Shown: positions 1 to 12,125 of the stretch, piece by piece
How the letters are laid out: each line of letters begins with the position of its first letter
How positions within the stretch are numbered: position 1 is the first letter of the stretch
Assembly: GCF_003589595.1 (NCBI RefSeq)
Contig: NW_020653716.1
Coordinates: forward strand, 893,839-957,838
Source of the DNA: Hyposmocoma kahamanoa
Taxonomy: Eukaryota; Arthropoda; Insecta; Lepidoptera; Cosmopterigidae
Length of the DNA: 64,000 nucleotides
Direction: 5' to 3'
Made by a program: the position numbers and the translations under genes
Notes under the pieces: generated by a model
Seen by the model: the letters and a program-made list of their open reading frames with translations, nothing else
Told to the model about the DNA's origin: nothing
Database searches by the model: none

Positions 1-170
1 ATATCTTATTTAGTTTGTTTTATTGTTAAACAAAATCAGCATTCGTCACATTTTTCCAAGGAAAAAGTTAGGTACCGATATCTCGGAAGTTACCAAAATG
101 CAAATTCGCTAGCTAATATGGAGGACAGTATTGCTCAATGTTTTACATACATATATCATTCTAATTTCAG

Positions 171-1889
171 AGATTTACTCATGGGCGAAGAACCTAAAGA
201 TCTTGATTTTGCCACACCAGCAACACCACAGCAAATGAAAGAAATGTTTACAGCTGAAAATGTTCGAATGATTAATATGACTGGAGAGAAACATGGCACA
301 ATCACACCAAGGATAAATGATAAAGAAAATTTCGAAGTCACCACCCTTAGAGTAGACGTAATCACTGATGGAAGACATGCAGAAGTTGAATTTACTACAG
401 ATTGGAAGTTAGATGCTAGTAGAAGAGATTTGACTATAAATTCTATGTTTTTAGGTGACTATGACAATTAATTAACTTTCCTATTGATTATTTGAATAAT
501 ACTTTGCAGGTGAATGCAATTTTTCTTAGATAATTTTTTATGATTGGTACCAATACAGAATCATAAAATTTAATACTTTCTTTTTTCTCATTGATGCTGA
601 AAAGTAGCTACTATCGCCCCACTATAAAGCACCACTGCTGTTCCAGAATGGAGAGACAACACAATCACTGGCATAAGATACCTAAAATCTTACCTTAATT
701 TACCAGTATAAAGCTCTTCAGTCAAATTTTTAACAATATTCTTCTTCTATCAGTTCGACCATCTGGCTGTTTGCCATTCGGAATAATGTAAATATTTGCT
801 TACTACTTTTAATTTTATTTTAACCAGGTTTTGATGGAACAATCTATGACTATTTTTTTGGATATGAAGATTTACAGAAAAAAAGAGTAACATTTGTAGG
901 AGACCCAGATGTGAGGATAAAGGAAGATTACCTTAGAATTATGAGGTACTTCCGCTTCTATGGCAGAATAGCTGAGAAACCAGACAATCATGAGGAATCT
1001 ACATTAAATGTGATGAGGAACAATGCTGAAGGTTTACAGCAGGTATCAGGAGAGAGAATTTGGATGGAACTAAAAAAAATACTTCAAGGAAACTTTGCTG
1101 GAAGTTTGTTGAAGATTATGCTAAATGTAGGAGTTGGGAAGTATATTGGTAAATACTTAAAACTATTGTATTTGAGATTAATATTGTGGGAACAAATGTG
1201 CTATTACCAAGTATTGTTTTTTAACACAGGGTTGCCTCCTGAACCAAATATTGAAGAATTAGAAAGACTACTGAGAAGAGCTGAGCATCTGAACCTATAT
1301 CCAATAAGCTTCTTAGTAGCATTGTTGAAGAACATGGACGAAGTTACAATGTTACACAATAGACTCAGGTTTTCTGGATATGATAGAGATATGGCTTATT
1401 TTCTGGTGGAACATAGAGGAGATAAAGATTCACCTTTGCGACCAATGTTGTAAGTTTACTACCCTTACATATTTAACTTACCCAGTTTTGTACAATATAA
1501 ATAATTTATTATCAATATAATATGTTATTATTATATATTATTATTAAACAAAAGTTATGTTTTTTAATTTTTCCAGGCCATATGAAATGCTTGTATTAAA
1601 CAGTAAAATAAAACAAAAAGATGCAATAGAATATGTCAGAGAAGTTTTAAAGTACAGAGGTGATGAAATGCTCCTAGAAAAATTGAATAAATGGGAAGTA
1701 CCTAGATTTCCAGTTGGTGGAAAAATACTCAAAGACAAAGGGGTACCCCCAGGAAAAATGTATGGTCCAATAATAAATAAACTAAAGAAAATATGGATAG
1801 AGAATGAATATAAAGACACTGCTGATGATTTAGTGAAACATATTCCTAATATTTTAGAAGAAAATCTGACATTAAAGAAGGTTAAATAA
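171..1889 (+). CDS. TRNT1: CCA-adding tRNA nucleotidyltransferase, 3' exons (partial)
   Basis: This enzyme adds the 3' CCA to nuclear and mitochondrial tRNAs. Four exons are supported: 171-454, 828-1148, 1230-1449 and 1577-1889, all with AG/GT borders and matching phases (2 in, then 1, 1, 2). The 5' exon or exons lie outside the window, because exon 171 starts inside the codon for the R of the family's VRDLL motif. Visible family features are [17 protein letters not shown], the class II nucleotidyltransferase head with its metal-binding D-x-D (DLD), then [10 protein letters not shown], then [18 protein letters not shown], and an all-helical C-terminal tail. The stop is at 1887-1889. The next gene downstream converges, with its stop at 1938, so the two 3' ends are about 48 bp apart. 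I see no breaks. Confidence 0.93.
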
Positions 1890-1937
1890 ATGCATTGTTT
1901 TATTTATTCATGCAATAAATAATGTTGTATGTAGAAA

Positions 1938-4900
1938 TTAGACATTTTTAGGTGCTTTATATGGCTCATATCTGCTACATCCATTGTCGTCGTCTTTGTG
2001 TTCCATAAAACATCTTTTACAGAACAAGTAGCGACATCCTAGGCAGCGCAATGTCGCGTCTTCATTACATATCTCACAAAACGGCAATTCATCATTAGTT
2101 GAAGGAGGTAATTCATCAGGATCTAGTGACGCTTCAGCTTTTATCTAAAAAAACACGAAATTAGTTTTATTACATAGACATAAACTGTAAAGTGATTGGT
2201 TTTCCTAGAAATGTCACAGCCTGATCAACCTGACGGTAAATTCGTGCGCCCGTACATTCCATTCTATAGTAAGAAACACAACATTAAAATATGGTGACAG
2301 TCAGGATGGCGGTTGTCTGTGGCATCTGGTACTGAGATTTATTACTATTTGCTACCTTCTCTAAATAAATGCTGATTTTGATATATTATGAGAAATTTAA
2401 AAAAAGAACTGACCAGCCATTCTGATATCAGGATGGGTGGTGGCCGCTTTGTGAAAAAGGCCAGCATGAAGGAAGCAGATTTTCCAGGAGTAAGGTTACC
2501 AATAATTGCTACTTTCACGAATTAAAGGTCTAAGCTTCTCATCTATATTAGTTAAAAAGTATAACTGATTGAAAATTTTAAAGTGCCTAATTAAATTGCA
2601 AAAGCAGTTCTTTTTTTGCTTTTTTTTATTCTAATGTAAGTGTGCATTTGACCTCCATCTCACTTGATGGAAAATGACGATGAGGTCGACGATGGAGCAT
2701 GCACACTTAGATAATGCCTATTCACTCTTGCCTTGAAAAGGTCAAAGTTATAACGTTCAGGGAACAAGTCTGCAGGCAGGGAATTCCACTCCATAGCCGT
2801 TTGCCTTGTAAACGTGGAAGCGTAACGCTTCGTGCGAATCTTTGGAATATCCACAACATAGGAGTGGAAGCCAAGCCTACGCCTAGTCCCCCGATGATGC
2901 AAAGGGGAAGGCGGAATTAAATCGTGTAATTCCATCGCACACTCTCCGTCATATATCCTGTAACATACCGATAAGCAGGTAACTTTACGGCGGTGTTCAA
3001 GGCTCTGCAGCTTCGCCTCTACTAATTCCGAGTCACCTAGCAAAGCGTCAAATCTAATCGTAACCATGTGACTCTCGACAAGACTGGATTTCCTCTCCTC
3101 AAGTTTTCAGTGCTTTATCGTCATAATAATATAAAGGGCTGGCGTTCAACAATTACTTCAAGGCGAAACCAGACACTTCTTAAATAGTAAAATTTTCAAT
3201 CAGTTATATTTTTTAAGTAATGTAGTTAAGAAACTTATACCTTTAATTGGTGATGGTAGCAAATAGGTAGCAATTAATGGTAATACATACTCCTGGAAAA
3301 TCTGCTCCCTACATGCTGAATGACTCCGTTCACCCACCACCAGCCATCCTGATATTAAAATGGCTGGTCAATTATTTTATTTTTGTCAGAATATATCAAA
3401 GGTAGCAATTATTTAGAAAAGGTAGCAAATGGGTAGCAATTCTTGAATATACTCTTGGTGCCAGACGCCACATGCTACTAGCCTTCCCGATGATCACTAA
3501 AATATGGTATTTGGTTCAATTAAGGTAACATTATTTGTCAGTTTATGAAATGTTTACTACTCCATAGTAATCATTTACATAATTTAAACAAGAATCACTT
3601 TTACCTTATCTACAATTTTTCTCACAGCAGTCTCCTCATCCTCTGATTCACTTTCAGGTCTCTCAGCAGTTTTAGTTAATTCTGAAGTAGCCTCAGAATT
3701 TTTTAATTTACCCAGACGTGACTCCATATCTTTCACCAGGTTATCAAACTCATCATTGTATTTTGTGTTCATGTTTGTTTGTTCTATATATTGTTTTAGT
3801 AAGTCGTCTGCTTGCTCTTGCTCTGTTCGTTTATCAGGGGCTGGTAATACAGGCTGGAAACAATTTTATACCTCAGTGCATATAAGTTGTCAGCTAAACA
3901 TCAAAATACAATATAAAACATCAAGGGCTTATTCCTGACATGACTAATCTCTTTTGTTCTATGACTTAAATATGTTGTATAAAAAAAATTTTGTATTAAA
4001 CTTTAAAATTTTTCATATATTAAATTTACCCAAAACTCTGAAGAAGAAAAGAAATAAATATGTGTACATTATAATTAGTGTAGTGTATACAGGGTGTAAC
4101 AGAAAGGTGTGGTCATATTTGTAGGTCGGATTCAGTTAATGGTATGAAACTAGTTACAAAGTTATTTTAGTACACACTACGTTATTTATGGAAATTTCGC
4201 CATGAACAGTTTCGATCAGCTGATGTCATTTAACGAAAATAAATAGTCGCATCACATATCTATTCTGAGTTAATGTAGTAAAGACTTGAGTATCATAATA
4301 CAACCAGATTACGTAACTTGAAAAAATTGTGAAATTCAGGCATGTTATTGTAAATGATAAAGTACTTAATGCCATATTCTTATTACTATGTTATAATTTA
4401 CTAAATTTATTATTATTTTATTCATGTAATATGCGTGTGAACATTTAATGAAAAATAAATATTATCGATTACTTTGCCAAAATACACTACTTCATAATAA
4501 AACTATTATTTAAAAGTTAGTACATAATAACGTAATATGGTTTCGTTAACTTCATATCTTCAAACATACAAAATACACAAATTTCCATTTAATATCCATT
4601 AATAAAACTAATGTCCTCTAAAAAACACATATTTAAAGTTATCTCTGTTTCTTTTTACCATACGCATTCATCTATTGTATTTTAATGAATGAAATTTGTC
4701 TCTTTCTATCCGTCGGTACTGTTCTAACGCATGGCGGCTAGCGAATCAGTCGGTATGTTTCTTCTAACGCATGACGCAATATGACGCAATTATCCGACTA
4801 ATACTTCGCACCCTTACAATGAAAGCGACCCAAATCAAAAAATTAAAAAATGAGTTTATACCGTAAAACCATCTTAAAAAAATATTTTGTTACATTAGTC

Positions 4901-7900
4901 ACACTGTGGTGAAGATGAAATTGTGCAATTAAAGCTCGAATAGCACTGATTCATAAAGGTTCCTTTCATTTTGTTCTTTCAGTTTAAAAATTCTACTCCC
5001 GCGTCGAAATATTAACGCCGCATTTGTTGTTGAATCTGCATTTGCAAAGACAACACGCTGCCACTGACGGATTAGCATTTGAGCCATTTTCGTTCCGAAA
5101 ATCATATTCAAAAATCACTAGTAGCAGTAGAGCTCCTTGTGAGTTCGTCCAGGGTAGTACTGCCACATTACCGTGTTACAGTTTTGAAGGGTAAGGGTGC
5201 TGGTGAAATTACAGGCACATGGGACTTGTCAACTATGTCTCAGAGAGATGGACGCCGTAGCAGTAGCCTTCGAGCGGCAGTGCTACTGTTATGGACAGGC
5301 GTGACGCTTTCCACCGGGTACACGACTTGTTCGACCCGTCGCTTAATATTAAAAAAAAAAATATTTTTTTAGTAACTTACTTTTTAAAGGGACTTACTTT
5401 TTTGTTTCGTGGACTTTCTTCTTTTTTAATTGTGAAACAGGGACCACAAAACAATATCAAGGGTTATGACATCTTGCTTAGCTGATGAACATTAAAAAGA
5501 CTTAATTCTTAATACGTTAAATGATAACAAAAAAATCGTTAAAAAAAAGACCTATTGGCGACTAGTTTTTGTAAATTATGTTTTTAAATTGTTGAACTTT
5601 AAAATGATCAGAAACAATTTTCAGTTGTAAAGTTCCATTTTTCCTCATTATTTTCAAAGACTAATAAGGCCATCACCTTTAGTACTTCAAGAGTAGGTAA
5701 TAAATAAAATAATATGAAAATATGAAAAAACTTGAAATCTTATTTTCTTTTTTATTCCCAAAAAGTTGAAATTTTGTATTGGGACACTTTCATCGTAAAG
5801 GTGCAACCTGAAGGTCGGTAAACGTCAAGAAATTAGTTTTGATCGTTGACCACGAATTAATTATTGTAATTTTAATTTAATTTAATTTTTTTTTTATGAT
5901 TGATTTAGTGTCTGTTTAAGTATATCTAAATGTTTTAAAATGAATGTTGAGCACAGTAATAATTGGGCACAGATATGCCTGTTGTATTAATTTTTAAGTG
6001 TTTTTATTTTCCTCACTTTCTGTATCTGATGTCTGTACATTGTGCCATAAATAAAAAATAAAAATAAAATAAATTTTCATCACTTGCTTGGAAATGAAAA
6101 TATCGTGAGAAAACTTGGATTTCGGAGATAATTGCCGAAATCTTCAAAGATGCGAGAATGTCAAGTTTCCAACCAGTACTTACTATGCAAGTGTAATGGA
6201 CTAAACCTTGTGCAAAAAATAGTACTTTACTAACTTACATACGTCTATTGCTGAGCGCACGTTTCTAACAACAGGCTTACGCTTAATTTGTCTTATCTAC
6301 ACACGACAACTTTCTGTGTATGGGTTTATTACATGGTGAAATTGAAATAATTAATATCCGTTGAACCTATTAAGGTTCTTACTTCCTAATAATATCTACT
6401 CATCTAAAGAAATATTTTAGAATAGTTTAAATTAGCAATAGTGTAAAACCATAAAAAATCTTACCTAAATAAACAAAGTATCAAGATTAGTCGCCTTGCG
6501 TACGCGATACGTAATCGTAGCGAAGTCGCAAGCCTTTGGCGGCAAAAATATCACCTTTGATTTTCGCCGCCAGCATTTGATTTTATACATCGCGATGTGG
6601 AGTAGTGGTTAATGTTAGACTCGTTTCGGAGGTCGTGGATTAGATTCTCATAGTTGACTGGCTCTATGGGGTAGTTGTTAGAGTGTTAGGTTTTCTTTGC
6701 GGATGTCGTAGATTTGATTCCCATAGTCGACTGCCTCCATAGTCTAGTGGTTAGAGTGTTAGGCTTTCTTTTCGGAAGTCGTGGATTTGATTCCCATAGT
6801 CGACTGCCTCTATGGTGTAGTGGTTAGAGTGTTAGGCTTTCGTTTCGGCGGTTGTGGATTTGATTCCCATAGTCGACTGCCTCCATGGTGTAGTGGTTAG
6901 TGTTAGGCTTTGTTTTCGGAGGTTGTGGATTTGATTCCTATAGGTAGTCGACTGCCTCCATGGTGTAGTGGTTAGAGTGTTAGGCTTTCGTTTCGGAGGT
7001 CGTGGATTTGATTCCTATAGTCGACTGCCTCCATGGTGTAGTGGTTAGTGTGTTAGGCTTTCGTTTCGGACGTCGTGAGTTTCCGATGGGTGACTGCCTC
7101 CTTAGTGCAGTATATCCGTAATCACCCAGTCAGTTCTTGCGTTGTGTGGAAGTGGTACGGGTGATGGTCAGAGCTTGTTTACAAACAAAGGCGTATGCAG
7201 TGCAACGTTGAAGGTCGTAGACGTAGGATATAGGTATTCGTTTAATGTGTATGTAATGATGTAATTTGTATCAGGAGAAGGGTCTTATTTTAAAAGGATG
7301 GTAATAATTTTAATTTCATCCTGTAGGTACATTATGAAAACGTTACCCTATATTCCAAAATTTGCGTTTCAGTCGGCGTCCTTTGATGTGCCGCCGCTGA
7401 GGCAGAGGCGCTATTTTTTAATTTTTTGTAACAGTCTGTAATTGCCGTTTGCGTTGTGAGGACTAAATAGGTGTCATCGTTTTGTTTGTGTCTTGTTTTT
7501 GTGTTTATTTAAACTATGTCACGCTTAAGCAATAGTGATTACTAAGAGATGATGTTGTGCGTAGGCGCAGCCGATGGGAGCTTGCGCCAGCCTCGCCAAA
7601 TTTATTGGGCAAAGTTTATTGATGGCGTCCCAGAAAATCGATGTCGACCATTTCCTACTGTGGAATGCTTCAGGAAGATGGTTATGAGACTTCATAATAG
7701 AGGATCGTTCCGTGGTTCCAGTTCTGAAGGCCGGCCGAGTTCACGAGACCCAGAATTCGAGGCCGATGTTTTGGAACATTTTCTCGGCAATCCAAAGACA
7801 AGTACTCGTCGTGCTGCGGCAGCCTTTGGTGGTGTGAACCATATGAGTGTGTGGCGTGTGCTACGGGATGATGGCCAGCACCCATACCATTTTCAAAGAA

Positions 7901-10900
7901 CGCAGGAGCTGTTACAAGCGGACTATGATCCACGTTTGGCATTTTGCCGCTGGTACCGCGACCAGGTTGGGAGGTCTCCCGACTTCGCTTCGTCGGTACT
8001 GTGGACAGACGAGGCGTCATTTACGCGTGCGGGCATTATCAATATGCATAATGAACATTTTTGGACTCATTTAAATCCCCGCGTATCAAGGGAATCAAAT
8101 TTTCAACACCAGCGGCGGATTAACGTGTGGGCTGGTATAATAGGTTGTGCCGTCATCGGTCCAGTGTTTTTGCCGGCAAGTCTGAATGGGGCCAATTATT
8201 TAAGATTCCTAACAGAAGACTTGGATGACGTTCTGATGGCCCTGCCAGTGACAATACGTGAGACTCGTGATGGAACACAGGATGACTTTCCAGCACTATG
8301 GAGCACCCGCACATTTTGCTCGAAATGTATGTTCCCATCTGAACGACCGTTTCCCGCAGTGGATTGGGCGGGGAGGTCCTGTACCCTGGCCAGCGCGGTC
8401 CCCAGACTTGACACCGCTCGATTTTTTTTATGGGGTCATATAAAAAATATTGTTTATGCGGAATCCTGTGAAAGCGCAGAAGAACTGAGGCAGCGGATCG
8501 AAATGGCGTTTAGTCAAATCACTCGGCAGATGCTTCAAAGAGTAGAGCAGTCTCTGTACCGACACACGGAAATATGCATATTGCATGGAGGTCGGCATTT
8601 TGAACCTGACCTGTAAATGTGTGCAATGTGCCAGCAGTGCGTGCAATGATTGTACTTATTATTCAAAATTATCGTAAACAAGTCAATATTTCGTACATTG
8701 TACAACAGTGAATTACAATTCGTAGGAAATTCATTAAAACGTGTATGAATTGAACAGTAGGTAAGTACCAATTAAAAAAGTATCCACTATTGTAAAATTG
8801 TCGTAAATAAATGTATTAATACTAAATTATGAAGAATGTGTATACGATGAAGGCGTGCGTAACTACGGGTTTAATAAGTAAATAAATATTCTTTAAATTG
8901 TATGTAAATAAGTACGTACGCGTACCTAGGTATGGCATAAAATAATATTGTTAGAAATAATTAGATTTTTCTAGGTATTTAAAGATTTTGTTACTTAATA
9001 TTAACGTATTATCAACATATTCAAATCATGTTTTTACAATGGCATTTCAATTGTAGTCAGCTGTTCTTTCGCCCCGCTTGCGGCCGCCCAGGTTTCATGA
9101 ATGAATTTGTGAAGTCGTAGTAACGTAACTAGCAATAGAGTTGTGACGCAGTGGTTGTTTCGGACAATCACTATTTATACAAACATAATTAAACTTATAT
9201 CAACGTTAAAAGTCACTTATTTTTATTTGATATATTGCACAAAGGGTCTAAATCAAGTTTACATTTGGGTCCTTTAATATGACCACACCTTTCTGTTCAC
9301 CCGGTATATGGAACATGAACAAAGCTTTGTTCATGTTATTTGTTTCAAATAATTTGTTTTTAATATACCTGACTTTGAACTGCACTGACTGGTAAGCCTC
9401 TTAATTTAGCCAATCGTTCCTGCAACTCTGCGTCACTGATTTTAGGAATGTCTCCCTTTACTTTCTGCAATCTATTTTGAATTTCTTCGTTTGATGTTCC
9501 TGCTGCTGACTTTCTGTTTTCTTTTAATCTCTGGAGTCTGCTTCGAATTTCTTCATCTTTTGAGGTTTGCTCTGATTCACTGGATTTGTTACCTGTTGTA
9601 TTACTACTCATGTCTGCGATTAGGCCCATTCGTCTATAAAAAAAAAGTAGGGTAGTGTATTTCAAAGAACTGCTTTTTTCACGCCATGATAACATCACAA
9701 ATGTTAACAGGTGTTGATACAAGTTTCTCCATCTCTGGGTCGAAAGTATCTATGAACTCACAATGGGCAAGAATTCAAAGAAACTTGTCTGGTATTTGGA
9801 AAGTAATGGACGAACAGTTTTTCCACTGTTTCTAATTATTGTTGGTAAATATATGAGTACTCTCATCAATGCTTGATCTTCAAATTGTCTCTTGAATCTT
9901 GATCAAATTCATGATTGGAATGGAGTAGTATTAAGTAACAAACTGAAATATCCAACTTTTTACTAAAGTTTATCACTTTATTGTTGATATATTGGTTGAC
10001 AAAATACTGTGTTTACTTTGACAGTACTACTTTCCTTCTCAATCTTATTTCTTCTATAATTAGGGGCAGCTCCCATATCTTTTCTATATAAGCTTTGTGT
10101 ATTGTGACCCTCCCTATCAACCTCTTAGTTAGGGACACTATAACCCAAGTAAACAAGCCAGCACAGGCATATACTCAGTCAGGCCCTGACCCCAGATCAG
10201 CCCATTTGCAGACTTCATCTGGTTCTCAGAAGGCTAGTGCCTTAGGTGAGCCGTCCCAGGTGCATGTTCCCTTCCCTTTTTTCCAGATAGGTACTGGAGC
10301 TGTAGGCATGCCCACTTCCCATTGATCTCTGTGCAACTAACGGTTGTCACCACTAAGCTGTTGACTCTATTGCCTTTGGGCAATCAAAAAACCTTTATGT
10401 CCATAAAATTAGTGGAAAAGAAGCTGTAAGTTGTCTCATGTGTCAACTCATATGGCTTTTTTCACTCTTATTGCATGAACACAAAGCTTTTTCTGACCAG
10501 TTCAAGTTGATACAGCATCAATAATTGTAATGATACCTTTAGGCTCAACTCCCACTGGCGCAGAGTCGCGTCGCGTCCTGTTATTCAACTTCAACGTCGC
10601 TCGCATTAGTGCGCCCGGACCACAGTGTGGTCGGTGGTCTGACGCGCCCAAGTAACGTGAGGCGACGCGCGAAGCCGCTCGACCACACGCGTCAACGCGC
10701 AACTCCATATTTATGGATAATACAAATTTGTACCATAATAATGGGAAAATAGAGATGAATACGCTATAGACGAAAACATGACGCGTCACGACGTTTCGAC
10801 TCTGCGCCAGTGTGAGTTGAGCCTTAAGTTACTTACTTATAATATGAATCTGGGGGCTCAAATGTTTTTGGTTGATTGGATTGAGACAATCTTTTACATT

Positions 10901-11225
10901 TTGCACACACCTGTAAACATTAATAGTATTTATGTATTATTAACAGTATTAATTACAAAAACAGCTGGTAATTTTTTTGTTGTCATACATTTGCCTCTGT
11001 ATTGAGTTTTGGTAGAAACAATTTGTTGTTTAAACATTTAGAGCAATAGCTGAATCCACATCCTGGACATCCTTTCTGAAAATAATAAGGAGTAATGTTT
11101 AGAAATTGCGTTGTATGTGTGTATAAAACAAATTAGATCATATTGTATAAAATAATTAGATTGTTATTAATGATTACCTCTTTCCTTATAAGATTGAAGG
11201 GTTTCGCACAGGAATTGCAAGCCAT
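1938..11225 (-). CDS. ZFYVE19: ZFYVE19/ANCHR-like abscission checkpoint protein
   Basis: In other animals ANCHR holds VPS4 at the midbody in the NoCut checkpoint. Six exons, from the 5' end: 11178-11225, 10989-11075, 10837-10910, 9369-9633, 3605-3853 and 1938-2144. Phases agree and give 309 aa. The N-terminus (MACNSC, then CPGC, CSKC, CAKC) supplies eight cysteines at residues 3, 6, 19, 22, 27, 30, 47 and 50, an FYVE-type zinc finger without the classical RRHHCR patch. Exon 4 encodes three acidic/leucine helices; the last (DAELQERLAKLRG) matches the MIT-interacting MIM1 motif. The C-terminus (FCEICNEDATLRCLGC, then FCKRCFMEH) is a B-box-like zinc site, as in ANCHR. The introns are large and packed with mobile DNA, and intron 4 is almost entirely one transposon. 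The assignment rests on domain order. Confidence 0.88.
2283..3507. repeat. Palindromic (foldback) element split by a LINE tail
   Basis: The stretch from about 2283 to 2590 reappears inverted at about 3185-3507. Shared blocks include GACCAGCCATTCTGATATCA versus its near-complement at 3340-3370, the phrase GCAGATTTTCCAGGAGTA, and AACTGATTGAAAATTTTA. The arms are roughly 300 bp with many small differences. The centre (about 2620-3110) is a separate LINE 3' fragment on -. The whole structure lies in the last intron of the ANCHR-like gene. No transposase is visible, so it looks non-autonomous. The outer ends are approximate. Confidence 0.7.
2620..3110 (-). mobile_element. Non-LTR retrotransposon 3'-end fragment
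   Basis: The frame 2660-3067 encodes the C-terminal tail of a LINE protein (HDLIPPSPLHHRGTRRRLGF, then EWNSLPADLFPERYNFDLFK). This is followed on the minus strand by a T/A-rich tail near 2620. Related copies are at 40435-40760 (+) and, degraded, at 29143-29335 (-). It is 5' truncated, has no reverse transcriptase, and sits in the centre of the palindromic element. Confidence 0.7.
5125..5355 (+). repeat. Interspersed repeat, lepidopteran SINE/LINE-tail type
   Basis: It contains GTTTTGAAGGGTAAGGGTGC, TGGTGAAATTACAGGCACAT and a terminal TTAATATTAAAAAAAAAAA tract. The same repeat is at 30570-30835 and, as a short piece, at 23868-23950. It is of the kind very abundant in butterfly and moth genomes (recognised by eye). 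No coding potential. Confidence 0.6.
6589..7100 (+). repeat. Tandem array of 73-bp tRNA-like units
   Basis: About seven head-to-tail units of roughly 73 bp, starting near 6589, 6661, 6734, 6807, 6880, 6955 and 7028, plus a partial eighth. Each carries an A-box-like GTAGTGGTTAGAGTG and a B-box-like GGATTTGATTCCC (canonical B box GGTTCGATTCC), spaced as in a tRNA, with CTGCCTC at the unit junctions. The period equals the length of a mature tRNA. First and last units are the most diverged. The acceptor stems do not pair convincingly, so I do not call functional tRNAs. The array lies inside the IS630-type element. Confidence 0.75.
7549..8616 (+). pseudogene. Transposase relic (HTH plus DDE_3, IS630/mariner type)
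   Basis: The frame resembles the insect transposases with an N-terminal HTH (DUF4817-like) and a DDE_3 catalytic core. Recognisable parts are GRPSSRDPEFEADVLEHF, WRVLRDDGQHPYHFQRTQ, the first catalytic Asp in VLWTDEASFTR, VWAGIIGCAVIGPVFLP, and a conserved GGRHFE ending. The reading frame slips to +2 somewhere before 8258 and returns near the T-run at 8421-8428. The segment around the second catalytic residue is therefore out of frame, and there it reads FQHYGAPAHF, where the family has Asp (QHDGAP). The third acidic residue (SPDLTPLDFF) is visible in the shifted frame. Two frameshifts and a lost Asp mean it cannot be active. Confidence 0.8.
10065..10340. repeat. Interspersed repeat, unnamed family (copy 1)
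   Basis: This shares ordered blocks with 31228-31515: CTATCAACCT, TTAG..AGG..ACACTAT, CCCAGATCAGCCC, AGACTTCATC, GGTTCT.A.AAGGCTAGTG and CCAGGTGC. No terminal repeats or protein could be recognised. It lies in intron 3 of the ANCHR-like gene. Confidence 0.55.
10542..10823. mobile_element. Harbinger-like MITE next to a splice donor
   Basis: Inverted ends GGCTCAACTCCCACTGGCGC / GCGCCAGTGTGAGTTGAGCC (continuing AGAGTCG) are flanked by a 3-bp TTA duplication (10539-10541 and 10824-10826), typical of PIF/Harbinger. The 282-bp body is unusually GC-rich for the region and has no ORF. Its edge is 7 bp from the GTAAGT donor hexamer of ANCHR exon 3 (exon ends at 10837). Confidence 0.75.
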
Positions 11226-12125
11226 TTAATTTTCAGTAGGTATCAAAATGCTCTTTGATTTCATTAATTTTATCGAAAACTTCGCATTTAATATATTTGT
11301 GACCACAAACACAAACTGTTTGTGACTATATAATTGCAATCGTCGAATTACACAAAAGTATTCTTAAATAGTATGATATAAAGTTTATTTTGGAATAGTA
11401 TGTTTCGTAAGTGTCCGTCTGTCAAATGCAGTTTTAAATTCGGCTTTGGATTCCAAAAATTTTGCCAATATTAAAACGAAGAACACGCCGAGAAGGTTGC
11501 AATAAAATTAAAAAATATTAACAACTTCAATTTTATTTGGGTATCATTGACCTACCAGCAAATGGACGTTGAGTTCGCGCTAAAAAGTGTCCGCACCTAT
11601 AGGGCGTTAAAATCGCATACAGAGCGTCAATCGCGCAACAGTCTTCGTTTGTTCGACTGACAGCGCGGTTGTCAATTATGCAATACTTCATGTATAATAA
11701 TAACTTGTAAAAATTACTGCAGTACTTTCACTAAACAAATATATTATGTTATCATAGTTCTCATTTAAAAGTGTTATTTTGTATAGTTGTATAATATTTA
11801 ATTTACATATAAACGAATCGTAAATATAAATTACAAAAGCGAACAAAATAATCAAATAGTTAAACTGTCTTTTAAAATTTTATATTCCTTCGATCCTTTC
11901 ATCTCTCGCCAGGACTGGTAACTGTAAAGATATCTAACTGGGTGATAAAACTTTCATAGATTTCTCATACATGGGGCTACGACTAAAAAGTCGTTGAAAA
12001 AACCAAATACAAAGATACGACGCATGCACATAGAAAAATTCGTGAGGTCCGCTGGTTCGTTCCGTGGCTTAGTTGGTATAGCGTCTGGCACGGTAAGCTA
12101 GACGACGTCGGTTCGAATCCGGCCG

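Larger units (their letters stand above)
4090..9304 (+). mobile_element. IS630/Tc1/mariner-superfamily DNA transposon, decayed
   Basis: Terminal inverted repeats of about 30 bp (left CAGGGTGTAACAGAAAGGTG; right, inverted, CCGGGTGAACAGAAAGGTG, both continuing TGGTCATATT) are flanked by TA at 4088-4089 and 9305-9306, the usual target duplication for this superfamily. At 5.2 kb it is far longer than a simple mariner. Inside are a transposase relic (7549-8616), an interspersed-repeat tail (5125-5355) and a tandem tRNA-like array (6589-7100). It occupies nearly all of ANCHR intron 4. Confidence 0.85.

Noticed and set aside
2660..3067. 135-aa open frame as a host gene
   Set aside because: Matches the C-terminal tail of a LINE and recurs at 40435 and 29143.
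6589..7100. Cluster of functional tRNA genes
   Set aside because: The T-loop reads ATTTGAT instead of TTCGAT and the acceptor ends do not pair. Called tRNA-like only.
7682..8646. Open frames on minus and other frames across the transposase
   Set aside because: Shadows of the plus-strand transposase relic, with no independent similarity.
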